Below, one piece after another: positions 1 to 7,043 of a stretch of 8,102 bases of DNA. This DNA comes from Betaproteobacteria bacterium. GTDB taxonomy: Bacteria > Pseudomonadota > Gammaproteobacteria > Burkholderiales > Burkholderiaceae_C. Made by a program: the position numbers and the translations under genes. The stretch lies in the NCBI GenBank assembly GCA_025354965.1, contig JANXLW010000173.1, positions 1 through 8,102 of the forward strand. The letters run 5' to 3'. Every line of letters starts with the position of its first letter. Positions within the stretch are counted from its first letter, which is position 1. Below the pieces are notes generated by a model. That model was not told where the DNA came from and made no database searches. It saw only the letters and a list, made by a program, of their open reading frames with translations.

Positions 1-717
1 CGCACCCAGACTGACCTCGTCCATGCCGTCTTTGCCATACACCACCACGGCGTGCTCGGCACCCAGGCGTTGCAACGCACGCACCTGAATGCCGACCAGA
101 TCGGGGTGAAACACGCCCATCAAAATATTGGGGGCATTGGCCGGGTTGGTAAGCGGCCCCAACAGATTGAAGATCGTCTTGATGCCCATCTCCCTGCGCA
201 CCGGAGCCACGTTTTTCATGGCTGGGTGGTGATTCGGCGCAAACATGAATCCAACGCCAACCTGCTCTATACACCGCGCAATGGCTTCTGAAGAAAGGTT
301 GATATTGATCCCCAGCAACTCCATCACGTCGGCACTTCCGCTCTTGCTGCTGACACTTCTGCCGCCGTGCTTGCTCACTCTGGCGCCAGCAGCGGCCGCT
401 ACAAACATGGAACAAGTCGAGATATTGAAGGTATGTGAACCATCACCTCCAGTGCCCACGATGTCCACTAAATGGGTTTTGTCGGCAACCACCACCTTGG
501 TGGAAAACTCGCGCATCACCTGCGCGGCAGCGGTGATTTCACCGATAGTCTCCTTTTTCACGCGCAGGCCGGCGATAAATGCCGCGATCATCACTGGCGA
601 CCACTCGCCGCCCATGATCTGTCGCACGATGTGCAACATCTCATCATGAAAAATTTCCCGGTGCTCAATGGTGCGCAGCAGGGCTTCTTGGGGAGTTATT
701 TTGTTGGTGTTGGGCAT
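1..717 (-). CDS. trpD: Anthranilate phosphoribosyltransferase TrpD, C-terminus cut by window edge
   Basis: TrpD transfers phosphoribosyl from PRPP to anthranilate, the second committed step of tryptophan synthesis, in the cytoplasm. The frame reads open from the ATG at 717 to base 1, giving 239 residues. The family is about 340-350 residues, so roughly the last third lies beyond the left edge. It begins MPNTNKITPQEALLRTIEHR. Visible family motifs are the PRPP-binding glycine-rich loop DIVGTGGDGSHTFNIST (about residues 86-102), KHGGRSVSSKSGSADV (about 117-132), the anthranilate-side segment FMFAPNHHPAMKNVAPVR, and NLLGPLTNPA. The gene starts 9 bp after the exporter stop codon. Its ribosome-binding site is weak (AAAGAAA upstream). 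It is the last visible gene of the operon; trpC would be expected next, outside the window. Identification is very secure. Confidence 0.97.
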   Translation of the reverse strand, partial: MPNTNKITPQEALLRTIEHREIFHDEMLHIVRQIMGGEWSPVMIAAFIAGLRVKKETIGEITAAAQVMREFSTKVVVADKTHLVDIVGTGGDGSHTFNISTCSMFVAAAAGARVSKHGGRSVSSKSGSADVMELLGININLSSEAIARCIEQVGVGFMFAPNHHPAMKNVAPVRREMGIKTIFNLLGPLTNPANAPNILMGVFHPDLVGIQVRALQRLGAEHAVVVYGKDGMDEVSLGA

Positions 718-726
718 GGTATTTCT

Positions 727-1380
727 TTAGGTAGCTGGATTGTCCGTCAGTGCCAGCTTGAGCCCAAAACCGATAAACATGACGCCGGCCACGCGGTCGA
801 GCCAGTGCAAGCCGCGTTGCACGACGTCGACCCGGCGAGCGGTCCAGGCGGCCAGCAGGGCCCAGCCGGAGTTGATCGGAATCGAGTTGATGTTGAACAA
901 CACGCCAAGCAGCACAAAAACCAAGGCTTTGTTGTCGGCAGCAGGCGCGATGAATTGTGGGACAAAGGCAAGGAAAAACAGCGCCACCTTGGGATTCAGT
1001 GCGTTGGTCCAGAACCCGCCCAGAAAAACTCCCCTCCAGTTCACCTTGAGCGAAGGTTCCTTCGCCTCGGTCAATGTCGGTACATTCAGCGTCACGCGAG
1101 AAAACAGCATGCGCACACCGATCCACAAAAGATAGGCGGCGCCCACCAACTTGAGCAGCGTAAAGGCGGTTGCCGACGCTGCCAGCAGCGCACTGACCCC
1201 AATGGCCGCCGCCGCAATGTGCAAAAAGCAGCCGGCGGTGACACCCAGGCCGGCCACCACGCCGGCGCGCGCACCGTGGCGCAGGGCATTGGAGACAATG
1301 TAGAGTACGTCCGGACCGGGCGTCAGGTTCAACAGCCAGCCGGCAGCGATGAACCAGAGAAGATGCTGGAAATCTGGCAT
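727..1380 (-). CDS. LysE/RhtB-family amino-acid exporter
   Basis: A 217-residue hydrophobic inner-membrane protein of the LysE/RhtB translocator family, which exports amino acids or related small metabolites. The family signature NLTPGPDVLYI is at residues 18-28 and the second conserved patch, NALNPKVALFF, at 126-136. About six membrane segments can be seen, roughly at 5-25, 40-65, 70-92, 117-143, 150-175 and 195-211. Length fits the family (about 200-215). The ATG at 1380 is preceded by a good AAAGG ribosome-binding site 6 nt upstream. It lies 22 bp after the aldolase gene and 9 bp before trpD, so it is almost certainly cotranscribed with both. The substrate cannot be read from the sequence. 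Neighbouring an aldolase that acts on threonine, and sitting in a trp operon, threonine or an aromatic metabolite are guesses only. Confidence 0.9.
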   Translation of the reverse strand: MPDFQHLLWFIAAGWLLNLTPGPDVLYIVSNALRHGARAGVVAGLGVTAGCFLHIAAAAIGVSALLAASATAFTLLKLVGAAYLLWIGVRMLFSRVTLNVPTLTEAKEPSLKVNWRGVFLGGFWTNALNPKVALFFLAFVPQFIAPAADNKALVFVLLGVLFNINSIPINSGWALLAAWTARRVDVVQRGLHWLDRVAGVMFIGFGLKLALTDNPAT

Positions 1381-1402
1381 GTTTTACCTTTGGGTAGCGA
1401 AC

Positions 1403-2545
1403 TCAGACGGCAAAAAAATTGCGCATCACTGCCAGCGTATGGTCGATGCCGGCTCTATCCACGCCAAGATGCGTCACAAAGCGCAGGCGGTATAAGCCGG
1501 TAGCCAGGATGCCGCGTGACGCCAGATGGGGAATCAACTCGGTCGACCTGGACCTGGCTTCACCCACCAGATCGACGAAAAGAATATTCGTCTGTGGCGG
1601 CTCCACCAACAGCCCGGGGATAGCGCGCAAACCCGCGGCCAAACGCTGGGCCAGTGCATGGTCCAGCGCCAGTCGTCCCACCTGATGGTCCAGTGCATAC
1701 GAAGCTGCCGCCGCCAACAGACCTGATTGGCGCATACCGCCGCCAGCCATTTTGCGAACACGATGGGCACGCGCCAGAAACTCGGCACTGCCGCACAGGG
1801 CCGAGCCGACCGGCGCGCCCAGGCCCTTGCTGAAGCAGACCGAAACGCTGTCAAAGCACTGCGCGATGCGGCGCGCCTCTGTGAATATGTTGCCCCCACG
1901 CTCGCCACTTTGTGTGCTTCCCTGCCCCCCCAGGGGGCCGTGGTCGCCTTGGGGCGGCCCGGCGGCGACCGCCTCAGTGCCAGTCTGCGCTGCCTGCGCT
2001 ACCGCAGCATTGAACAGTCGCGCACCATCGAGATGCCGCGTCAAACCTTTGCTCTTTGCCAGTTCGGTGGCCTGGCGCACATATTCCATTGGCAACAGCT
2101 TGCCACCCAGGGTATTTTCCAGTGCCAACAATCGAGTACGGGCGAAGTGCGCATCGTCGGGCTTGATTGCCGCTTCAATATCTGACAGCAGGAGTGTGCC
2201 ATCCGGTTGGTGATTTAAAGGCTGCGGCTGCACACTGCCAAACACTGCCGCGCCGCCACCCTCCCAGCGGTAGCAGTGGGCGAATTGTCCGACGATGTAT
2301 TCGTCACCGCGCTGGCAGTGGGCCAGGATGGCGCACAGATTGCTTTGTGTACCCGTCGGCATGAACAGCGCAGCCTCAAAGCCCAGCAGGTCGGCGATTT
2401 TGTTCTGCAATGCGTTCACGCTGGGATCATCGGCAAACACGTCGTCACCCAGCGGCGCTGCCAGCATCGCTGCGCGCATGGCGCTAGTCGGTTGCGTCAC
2501 CGTATCGCTGCGCAGATCGACTTTCATGAAATCGGCTCCATTCAT
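1403..2545 (-). CDS. ltaE: Low-specificity L-threonine aldolase with an in-frame repeat insertion
   Basis: A fold-type I PLP enzyme of the threonine aldolase/beta-eliminating lyase family, which cleaves L-threonine or L-allo-threonine to glycine and acetaldehyde. The first ATG (2545) overlaps the trpG stop as ATGA and has GAGGAA 9 nt upstream. A second ATG (2527) starts the family-typical MKVDLRSDTVTQPT and has GGAG 8 nt upstream, so the protein is 380 or 374 residues. Using the first start, LRSDTVTQPT is at 11-20, PTGTQSN at 63-69, ENTLGG at 143-148, the PLP-binding HLDGARLFNA at 171-180, the PLP lysine in SKGLG at Lys240, and GGGMRQSG at 268-275. Escherichia coli LtaE is about 333 residues. 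The excess is mainly one block of about 36 residues between HLDGARLFNA and IAQCFDS, rich in Gly, Gln and Pro and encoded by a GC-rich palindromic repeat (1924-1970). The catalytic motifs are intact, so activity is plausible but untested. Confidence 0.92.
   Translation of the reverse strand: MNGADFMKVDLRSDTVTQPTSAMRAAMLAAPLGDDVFADDPSVNALQNKIADLLGFEAALFMPTGTQSNLCAILAHCQRGDEYIVGQFAHCYRWEGGGAAVFGSVQPQPLNHQPDGTLLLSDIEAAIKPDDAHFARTRLLALENTLGGKLLPMEYVRQATELAKSKGLTRHLDGARLFNAAVAQAAQTGTEAVAAGPPQGDHGPLGGQGSTQSGERGGNIFTEARRIAQCFDSVSVCFSKGLGAPVGSALCGSAEFLARAHRVRKMAGGGMRQSGLLAAAASYALDHQVGRLALDHALAQRLAAGLRAIPGLLVEPPQTNILFVDLVGEARSRSTELIPHLASRGILATGLYRLRFVTHLGVDRAGIDHTLAVMRNFFAV
1924..1970. repeat. GC-rich double-palindrome repeat inside ltaE
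   Basis: Two adjacent perfect inverted repeats. The first is GCCCCC (1924-1929), loop CCA, GGGGGC (1933-1938). The second is GGTCGCC (1942-1948), a 15-nt loop containing GGGGCGGCCC, and GGCGACC (1964-1970). Together with flanking bases (about 1880-1984) it encodes the stretch of the aldolase that has no counterpart in E. coli LtaE. The frame reads through without a stop. From memory it resembles GC-rich palindromic repeats scattered between genes in Comamonadaceae; that link needs a search. The exact ends of the repeat unit cannot be fixed from a single copy. Confidence 0.75.
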
Positions 2546-3117
2546 TTCAGGAAGTTCCTCAGCATGGCATGACCGTGCTCGGTGAGAATGCTCTCGGGGT
2601 GAAACTGCACACCTTCGATATCCAGCGTGTTGTGTTTTACGCCCATGATTTCACCATCCTCAGTCCAGGCTGTGACCGTGAGGCAAGGCGGGCACGTGGG
2701 GCGATCAATAGACAACGAGTGATAGCGGTTAACCGTGAACTGTGCTGGCAGCCCGGCAAAGACACCCTCTTGCGTGGTGTTGATGACGCTGGTTTTGCCG
2801 TGCATGAGTTGCTGGGCCCGGATGATCTTGCCGCCGAACGCCGCGCCTATGGCTTGATGCCCCAGACAGACGCCCAAAATGGGAACCTTTCCGGCAAAGT
2901 GCTGTATCGCCGCCACCGAAATGCCAGCTTGTGCTGGCGAACAAGGGCCTGGCGAAATCACCAGTCGCTCAAGGCGACCTGCTTGCAGCCGCTGGTCCAT
3001 CTCGTCGAGCGAAATTTCATCATTGCGAAAAACCTCAACTTGTGCCCCCAACTCTCCCAGGTACTGAACTATGTTGTAAGTAAAACTGTCATAGTTGTCT
3101 ATCATCAGAAGCTTCAT
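2542..3117 (-). CDS. trpG: Anthranilate synthase glutamine amidotransferase subunit TrpG
   Basis: The 191-residue glutaminase subunit of anthranilate synthase. It releases ammonia from glutamine for TrpE, and may also serve 4-amino-4-deoxychorismate synthase as in many bacteria with a single trpG/pabA. It starts MKLLMIDNYDSFTYNIVQYL, typical of the family. The class I amidotransferase triad is complete: Cys84 in GVCLGHQ, His173 and Glu175 in QFHPES. The oxyanion segment SPGPCSP is at 55-61. Length is normal for a stand-alone TrpG. The start codon overlaps the stop of the cyclase gene by 4 bp (ATGA at 3117-3114), and its own stop overlaps the aldolase start in the same way (2545-2542). Only a weak AGG lies upstream, so efficient translation probably depends on coupling to the cyclase reading frame. 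It is separated from its partner trpE by a 2.3-kb gene, which is unusual. Confidence 0.98.
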   Translation of the reverse strand: MKLLMIDNYDSFTYNIVQYLGELGAQVEVFRNDEISLDEMDQRLQAGRLERLVISPGPCSPAQAGISVAAIQHFAGKVPILGVCLGHQAIGAAFGGKIIRAQQLMHGKTSVINTTQEGVFAGLPAQFTVNRYHSLSIDRPTCPPCLTVTAWTEDGEIMGVKHNTLDIEGVQFHPESILTEHGHAMLRNFLK

Positions 3118-5375
3118 GGTTGTGCCTGCTGGGTATTGAATGGTTGCGCAGCGCCATTTTCAGTAGATTCCGAAAACAGGACAAATCTATCGCGTCCCGC
3201 GGCCTTCGCCCGGTACATTGCCGTATCAGCATGCAGTGTCAACTCGGTCTCGCTATGACCGTGGTCGGGGTAAATTGCAATACCTGTGCTCGACGAGATA
3301 TTGACGATTTGCCCTTTGGGCAGGGTAAAAGGTTGAGTCAGCGCCAGATGAACTTTTTCGGCGACTGCCATCGCATCTTCGGCGCAGTCGATGATGGGCA
3401 GCAGCAGCACAAATTCGTCGCCACCTATGCGTGCCACGGTGTCAGACTCACGCACGCAAGCTTGCAAGCGCAGCGCTACAGCCTGCAGCAATTCATCGCC
3501 GGTCAGGTGTCCAAACGCGTCATTGACAGGTTTGAATTTGTCCAGATCGATGAACATCAGTGCCAGTCGCTTTTGATCTCGCTTGGCCTGGATCATCGCA
3601 CGATGCAACCGGTCGTTGAGCAAGCGACGGTTGGGCAACTGGGTGAGCGGGTCATGAAAGGCCAGTTGCTTGATCTCGTCTTCGGTCGCCTTGCGCAATG
3701 TGATGTCAGTGTAGGTGGCGACAAAATGGGTTACTACTCCTTGGTGGTTGTGAACTGCCGAAACATTCAGCCAGAGGGGAAACACCTCCGCGTTTTTTCG
3801 CCGGTTCCAGATTTCACCTTGCCAGGCGCCGTTGCGGCTAATGCCATCCCATAGGGCAGCGTAAAACGCTTGCTCATGCCGGCCAGACTGCAATATTTTC
3901 GGTGTCGCCCCAACCGCATCTGCTGAGGTGTAGCCAAAGAGCTCGGTGAAGGCCGGGTTGACCCGCAAAATAAGCTGCTTCGCATCGGTCACAATGATCG
4001 CTTCCTGGCAATCAAAAACTGTTGCCGCCACACGCAGATAGGCTTCCTGCAGGTCACGTTCAGTAACGTCTTCAGTAGCGCCAATCAAGCGACTTGGCAT
4101 GCCTCGGGCATCGCGATGCAACGCTGCCCGGTTACGCATGAATCGAACCTCGCCGTCCGTGCGTCGAACCTGGAACGTCAGGTCAAACGCCACATCATCC
4201 TGAATGGTGGTACGAGTCGCTTCCTTCATGCGTTCCAGTTCCCCCGGCAACAACAACAGACGCCAGTCATTGTTCAGGGTATTGACGGATTGCGGCGTCA
4301 GCCCGAACAAGCCAAACATGGCACTGTCCCAGTGGTAGCGTCGGGTCGACAAATCGTATTCCCAGATGCCGACGCCGCTGGCCTCCGTGGCCAACTTGAG
4401 GCGTTGGTTGTTGACTCTGAGTTGCACGCGCTGCCGGTGATAGAAGGTGAGCCCCAGGCTACTGAGCAACACCAAAAACAGGTAGGCGAGAAACTGGCTT
4501 TGAACATCGCTGCGCCATTGCACGAACAAACTGTCCAGTTGTCGCGAGACCGCAAACACGACCGGCTTGTCCATGGACAGGTCCGGTGGTTGAATGGTCC
4601 ACAGCACAACCAGTTGTTCGTCACCGGCGGCATAAGCTTTGCCTTTGAAGTGGCTCACCGGAATGTGGCTTTTCAGATGCCGGCTAAAAAATGAGTTGGC
4701 ACTGGACAAATCCGCACCCAGCACCCCGCTGGTCGGCGGTTCGATGGCGAACACAGTGCCGTCACCGTGCACCAACGTTGATCGCATGTCATCGGCGTAA
4801 CGTACCGAGCTGAGCAAAATCTGCAGGTTTACCGGGTCCACGGTGGCCACCACAACCCCGACAAATTTGCCGTCCACGTCCATCACTGCACGGGACAGAG
4901 CCAGCACATAAACATCCAGCGCAGATTTGAACGGCGCACTAACGTGCAGCGTGTTGGGATTCAATGATCGCAGCGGCGCCTGAAAGTATTCGCGCTGGTA
5001 AAAATTGCTTCCAATCAACTCTTCCCGGTTAGACAAAGTTGCGATTCCCTTTGCATCCAATACCAAAAAGGTGCGCACTGCAGGCATTGCCGCTTCCATG
5101 CTTTTGAGACGTCCCAGACCCTCAATGCGGCCATTCAGTTGCCCTTCCCAGCGCAACGTCTCAGCCGAGATCGACTCGAGGCTCCGGTTGATGGCGGTAA
5201 ATTGCCGCGTCAAGGTGTCTTCCATCACCCTCGACTGCAGGGTCAGGCGTTCAACTTCCCGCGCTTCAATCCGGCCGCGCTCACGCTGATTGTTCGACGC
5301 CAGGTAGACGCCCAAACTGCCCAGGCAAACAGCCAGCAACAGCCAGTGCCGCCAGCGCAAAAAGAATCGAATCAC
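3114..5375 (-). CDS. Membrane sensor diguanylate cyclase (Cache-like, PAS-PAS-GGDEF)
   Basis: A 753-residue inner-membrane protein predicted to make cyclic di-GMP. The chosen start is GTG at 5375, overlapping the trpE stop by 4 bp (GTGA), with AAGGA 5 nt upstream. An ATG at 5573 is in frame, but the extra residues are an arginine-rich shadow of trpE. Layout: membrane segment about 11-26; a periplasmic region about 30-290 that resembles a double Cache sensor (REYFQ near 128-132, VSAPFK 145-150, VVVATVDP 174-181); second membrane segment about 296-312; PAS/PAC 1 about 323-440 (ending GATEDVTER); PAS/PAC 2 about 447-563 (ending TYTDITLRK); then GGDEF about 566-735. The cyclase has LAFHDPLTQLPNRR, the metal site FIDLDKFK (608-615), an intact GGDEF at 651-655, and an RESD (RxxD) inhibitory site at 642-645 with the usual five-residue spacing. 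There is no EAL domain. An active, product-inhibited cyclase is therefore expected. The ligand is unknown. Confidence 0.93.
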   Translation of the reverse strand: MIRFFLRWRHWLLLAVCLGSLGVYLASNNQRERGRIEAREVERLTLQSRVMEDTLTRQFTAINRSLESISAETLRWEGQLNGRIEGLGRLKSMEAAMPAVRTFLVLDAKGIATLSNREELIGSNFYQREYFQAPLRSLNPNTLHVSAPFKSALDVYVLALSRAVMDVDGKFVGVVVATVDPVNLQILLSSVRYADDMRSTLVHGDGTVFAIEPPTSGVLGADLSSANSFFSRHLKSHIPVSHFKGKAYAAGDEQLVVLWTIQPPDLSMDKPVVFAVSRQLDSLFVQWRSDVQSQFLAYLFLVLLSSLGLTFYHRQRVQLRVNNQRLKLATEASGVGIWEYDLSTRRYHWDSAMFGLFGLTPQSVNTLNNDWRLLLLPGELERMKEATRTTIQDDVAFDLTFQVRRTDGEVRFMRNRAALHRDARGMPSRLIGATEDVTERDLQEAYLRVAATVFDCQEAIIVTDAKQLILRVNPAFTELFGYTSADAVGATPKILQSGRHEQAFYAALWDGISRNGAWQGEIWNRRKNAEVFPLWLNVSAVHNHQGVVTHFVATYTDITLRKATEDEIKQLAFHDPLTQLPNRRLLNDRLHRAMIQAKRDQKRLALMFIDLDKFKPVNDAFGHLTGDELLQAVALRLQACVRESDTVARIGGDEFVLLLPIIDCAEDAMAVAEKVHLALTQPFTLPKGQIVNISSSTGIAIYPDHGHSETELTLHADTAMYRAKAAGRDRFVLFSESTENGAAQPFNTQQAQP

Positions 5376-6898
5376 TCCAATCCTTCTTCCACCAGTTCGC
5401 TGGCCCGTAACAGCGCCCGTGCTTTGGCTTCGGTCTCGCGCCACTCGAGCTCGGGCACGGAGTCGGCCACCACACCGGCGGCGGCCTGCACGTAAAGCGT
5501 TTGGTCCTTGATGATGCCGGTGCGAATAGCTATTGCCACGTCCATGTCGCCAGCGTAACTCAGGTAGCCGCAAGCGCCGCCATAAAGACCGCGCTTGCTC
5601 GGCTCCAGCTGATCAATCAACTCCATGGCGTGCACCTTGGGTGCGCCGGTCAGTGTGCCTGCCGGGAAGGTCGCTCTTAGCACTTCCATGCTGCCCAAGG
5701 GCTGGCCATCGGGACCGTCAATCAGCGTGCCCTCCACGTTGCTCACGATGTGCATCACGTGGCTATAGCGCTCAACGCAAAAAGCTTCCGTCACTTTCAC
5801 GCTGCCAATTTTGGCAATGCGACCAATGTCGTTGCGCGCCAGGTCGATCAGCATCACGTGTTCGGCCCGTTCCTTGGGGTCGCCCACCAGTTCCACTTCA
5901 GCCGCTTTGTCGAGCTCCGGGCTGGCGCCACGGGGTCGGGTACCAGCCAGCGGACGGATCGTGATTTTTTGTTCCATTTTCCCGTCCCTGGTCACCTGTT
6001 CCTGACGCACCAAAATCTCGGGCGATGCACCCACCACATGGAACTCGCCAAAGTGGTAGTAATACATGTATGGCGAGGGGTTTAGCGAGCGCAGCGCCCG
6101 ATACAAACTGAGCGGCGACTCGGTGTAACGCTTCTTGATGCGCTGTCCCACCTGCACCTGCATGAAGTCGCCACCTGCAATCAGCTCTTTGGCACGTTCC
6201 ACGGCGGCGATGTAATCCGCCTTGGCGAATTCACGCTCGGCCGGATAGCTTTGCGTCGGCTTGACGACCGGCGCGCTGACCGAGTATTTGAGTTGCTCTT
6301 TCAATTCGCGCAGGCGCTTCTTGGCGCTGGCATAAGCCTCGGGACGAGCCGGGTCGGCGTAGACAATCAAGTACAGCTTTCCCGACAGGTTGTCAATCAC
6401 CGCCAGTTCTTCGCACTGCAGCAGCAAGATGTCCGGACAACCCAAAGTGTCCGGCGGACAGGTGGAGGCCAGCTTTTTCTCGATGTAACGCACCGTGTCA
6501 TAGCCGAAGTAACCGGCCAGTCCACCACAAAAACGCGGCAAGCCCGGCCGCAGCGCGACTTTAAACCTGCGCTGGTAGTCAGCTATGAAATCCAGTGGAT
6601 TGACGCTTGAACTTTCCACCACCACGCCGTCGGTCACCACCTCAGTTCGCACATCCGCGCCAAAACCCATGGAGCGCAGCAAGGTGCGGGCCGGCAGACC
6701 GATAAAGCTGTAGCGGCCAAAGCGCTCGCCGCCGACCACCGATTCCAATAGAAAACTGTATCTTCCGGCGTCTTTGGAATACGCCAGTTTCAGATACAGC
6801 GACAAGGGAGTTTCCAGATCGGCAAAGGCTTCTGCCATCAGGGGAATGCGGTTGTAGCCCTGGGCGCTCAGGCGTTTGAATTCGAGTTCAGAGATCAC
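5372..6898 (-). CDS. trpE: Anthranilate synthase component I TrpE
   Basis: The large subunit of anthranilate synthase; with TrpG ammonia it converts chorismate to anthranilate, the first committed step to tryptophan. I start it at GTG 6898, giving 508 residues beginning ISELEFKRLSAQGYNRIPL after the initiator, which matches how beta-proteobacterial TrpE proteins begin. The frame stays open upstream to a TTG at 6991 (539 residues), but those 31 extra residues look unlike TrpE. The ribosome-binding site before 6898 is weak. Motifs (508 numbering) include the tryptophan feedback element LLES at 50-53, NPSPYMYY at 273-280, IRPLAGTRPRG at 314-324, LIDLARNDIGR at 350-360, TFPAGTLTGAPK at 410-421 and ADSVPELEWRETEAKA near 478-493. 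All catalytic signatures look intact and feedback inhibition by tryptophan is expected. The stop overlaps the cyclase GTG by 4 bp. Confidence 0.97.
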   Translation of the reverse strand: MISELEFKRLSAQGYNRIPLMAEAFADLETPLSLYLKLAYSKDAGRYSFLLESVVGGERFGRYSFIGLPARTLLRSMGFGADVRTEVVTDGVVVESSSVNPLDFIADYQRRFKVALRPGLPRFCGGLAGYFGYDTVRYIEKKLASTCPPDTLGCPDILLLQCEELAVIDNLSGKLYLIVYADPARPEAYASAKKRLRELKEQLKYSVSAPVVKPTQSYPAEREFAKADYIAAVERAKELIAGGDFMQVQVGQRIKKRYTESPLSLYRALRSLNPSPYMYYYHFGEFHVVGASPEILVRQEQVTRDGKMEQKITIRPLAGTRPRGASPELDKAAEVELVGDPKERAEHVMLIDLARNDIGRIAKIGSVKVTEAFCVERYSHVMHIVSNVEGTLIDGPDGQPLGSMEVLRATFPAGTLTGAPKVHAMELIDQLEPSKRGLYGGACGYLSYAGDMDVAIAIRTGIIKDQTLYVQAAAGVVADSVPELEWRETEAKARALLRASELVEEGLE

Positions 6899-7037
6899 GG
6901 CAGGGAGTCTTTCAATCCAGTTCAGGGCTTGTTCAGGCGACAGGCAGCGGGCCCCATTTTGCTCCAAATAAGAGCGAACCAAGGTCGACAAACCCCGTTG
7001 CTCATGGCTTTCAGCAAACCGGGATCGTCGCTCGCAA

Positions 7038-7043
7038 AAGATA
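7038..7043 (-). promoter_or_regulatory. Possible extended -10 promoter element for the trp operon
   Basis: Within the 243-bp gene-free interval (6899-7141) between gph and trpE, the minus strand reads TGCTATCTT, an extended -10 form (TGn then TATCTT, four of six matches to TATAAT). No good -35 hexamer lies 16-19 bp upstream. Transcription would start near 7031, about 130 bp before the trpE start. The rest of the interval holds two short minus-strand reading frames (7091-7011, 26 codons, and 7005-6922, 27 codons with two Trp codons) and a GTTCAGG direct repeat (6920-6926 and 6931-6937). I see no rho-independent terminator or TrpR-type operator. This is a weak prediction. Confidence 0.22.

Noticed and set aside
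472..1503. 343-codon plus-strand open frame opposite trpD, the exporter and the end of ltaE
   Set aside because: The translation is rich in His, Gln and Arg with no recognisable motif, and it is fully antisense to three well-supported genes. It is a shadow of GC-rich coding sequence.
1924..1970. Palindromes in ltaE as a transcription terminator or a CRISPR/attachment site
   Set aside because: No T-run follows either stem on either strand, there is only one copy here, and the sequence lies mid-gene in an open frame. A dispersed repeat insertion explains it better.
2569..3258. 229-codon plus-strand open frame opposite trpG
   Set aside because: It mirrors trpG, whose catalytic triad is intact; the plus-strand product has no recognisable features.
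3120..3854. 244-codon plus-strand open frame opposite the GGDEF region
   Set aside because: Antisense to the conserved cyclase domain, with no family motif and no independent support.
5376..5573. N-terminal extension of the cyclase from ATG 5573 (819 residues)
   Set aside because: The 66 added residues lie wholly inside the conserved C-terminus of trpE and are arginine-rich out-of-frame sequence. The GTG at 5375 has a good ribosome-binding site and a GTGA overlap.
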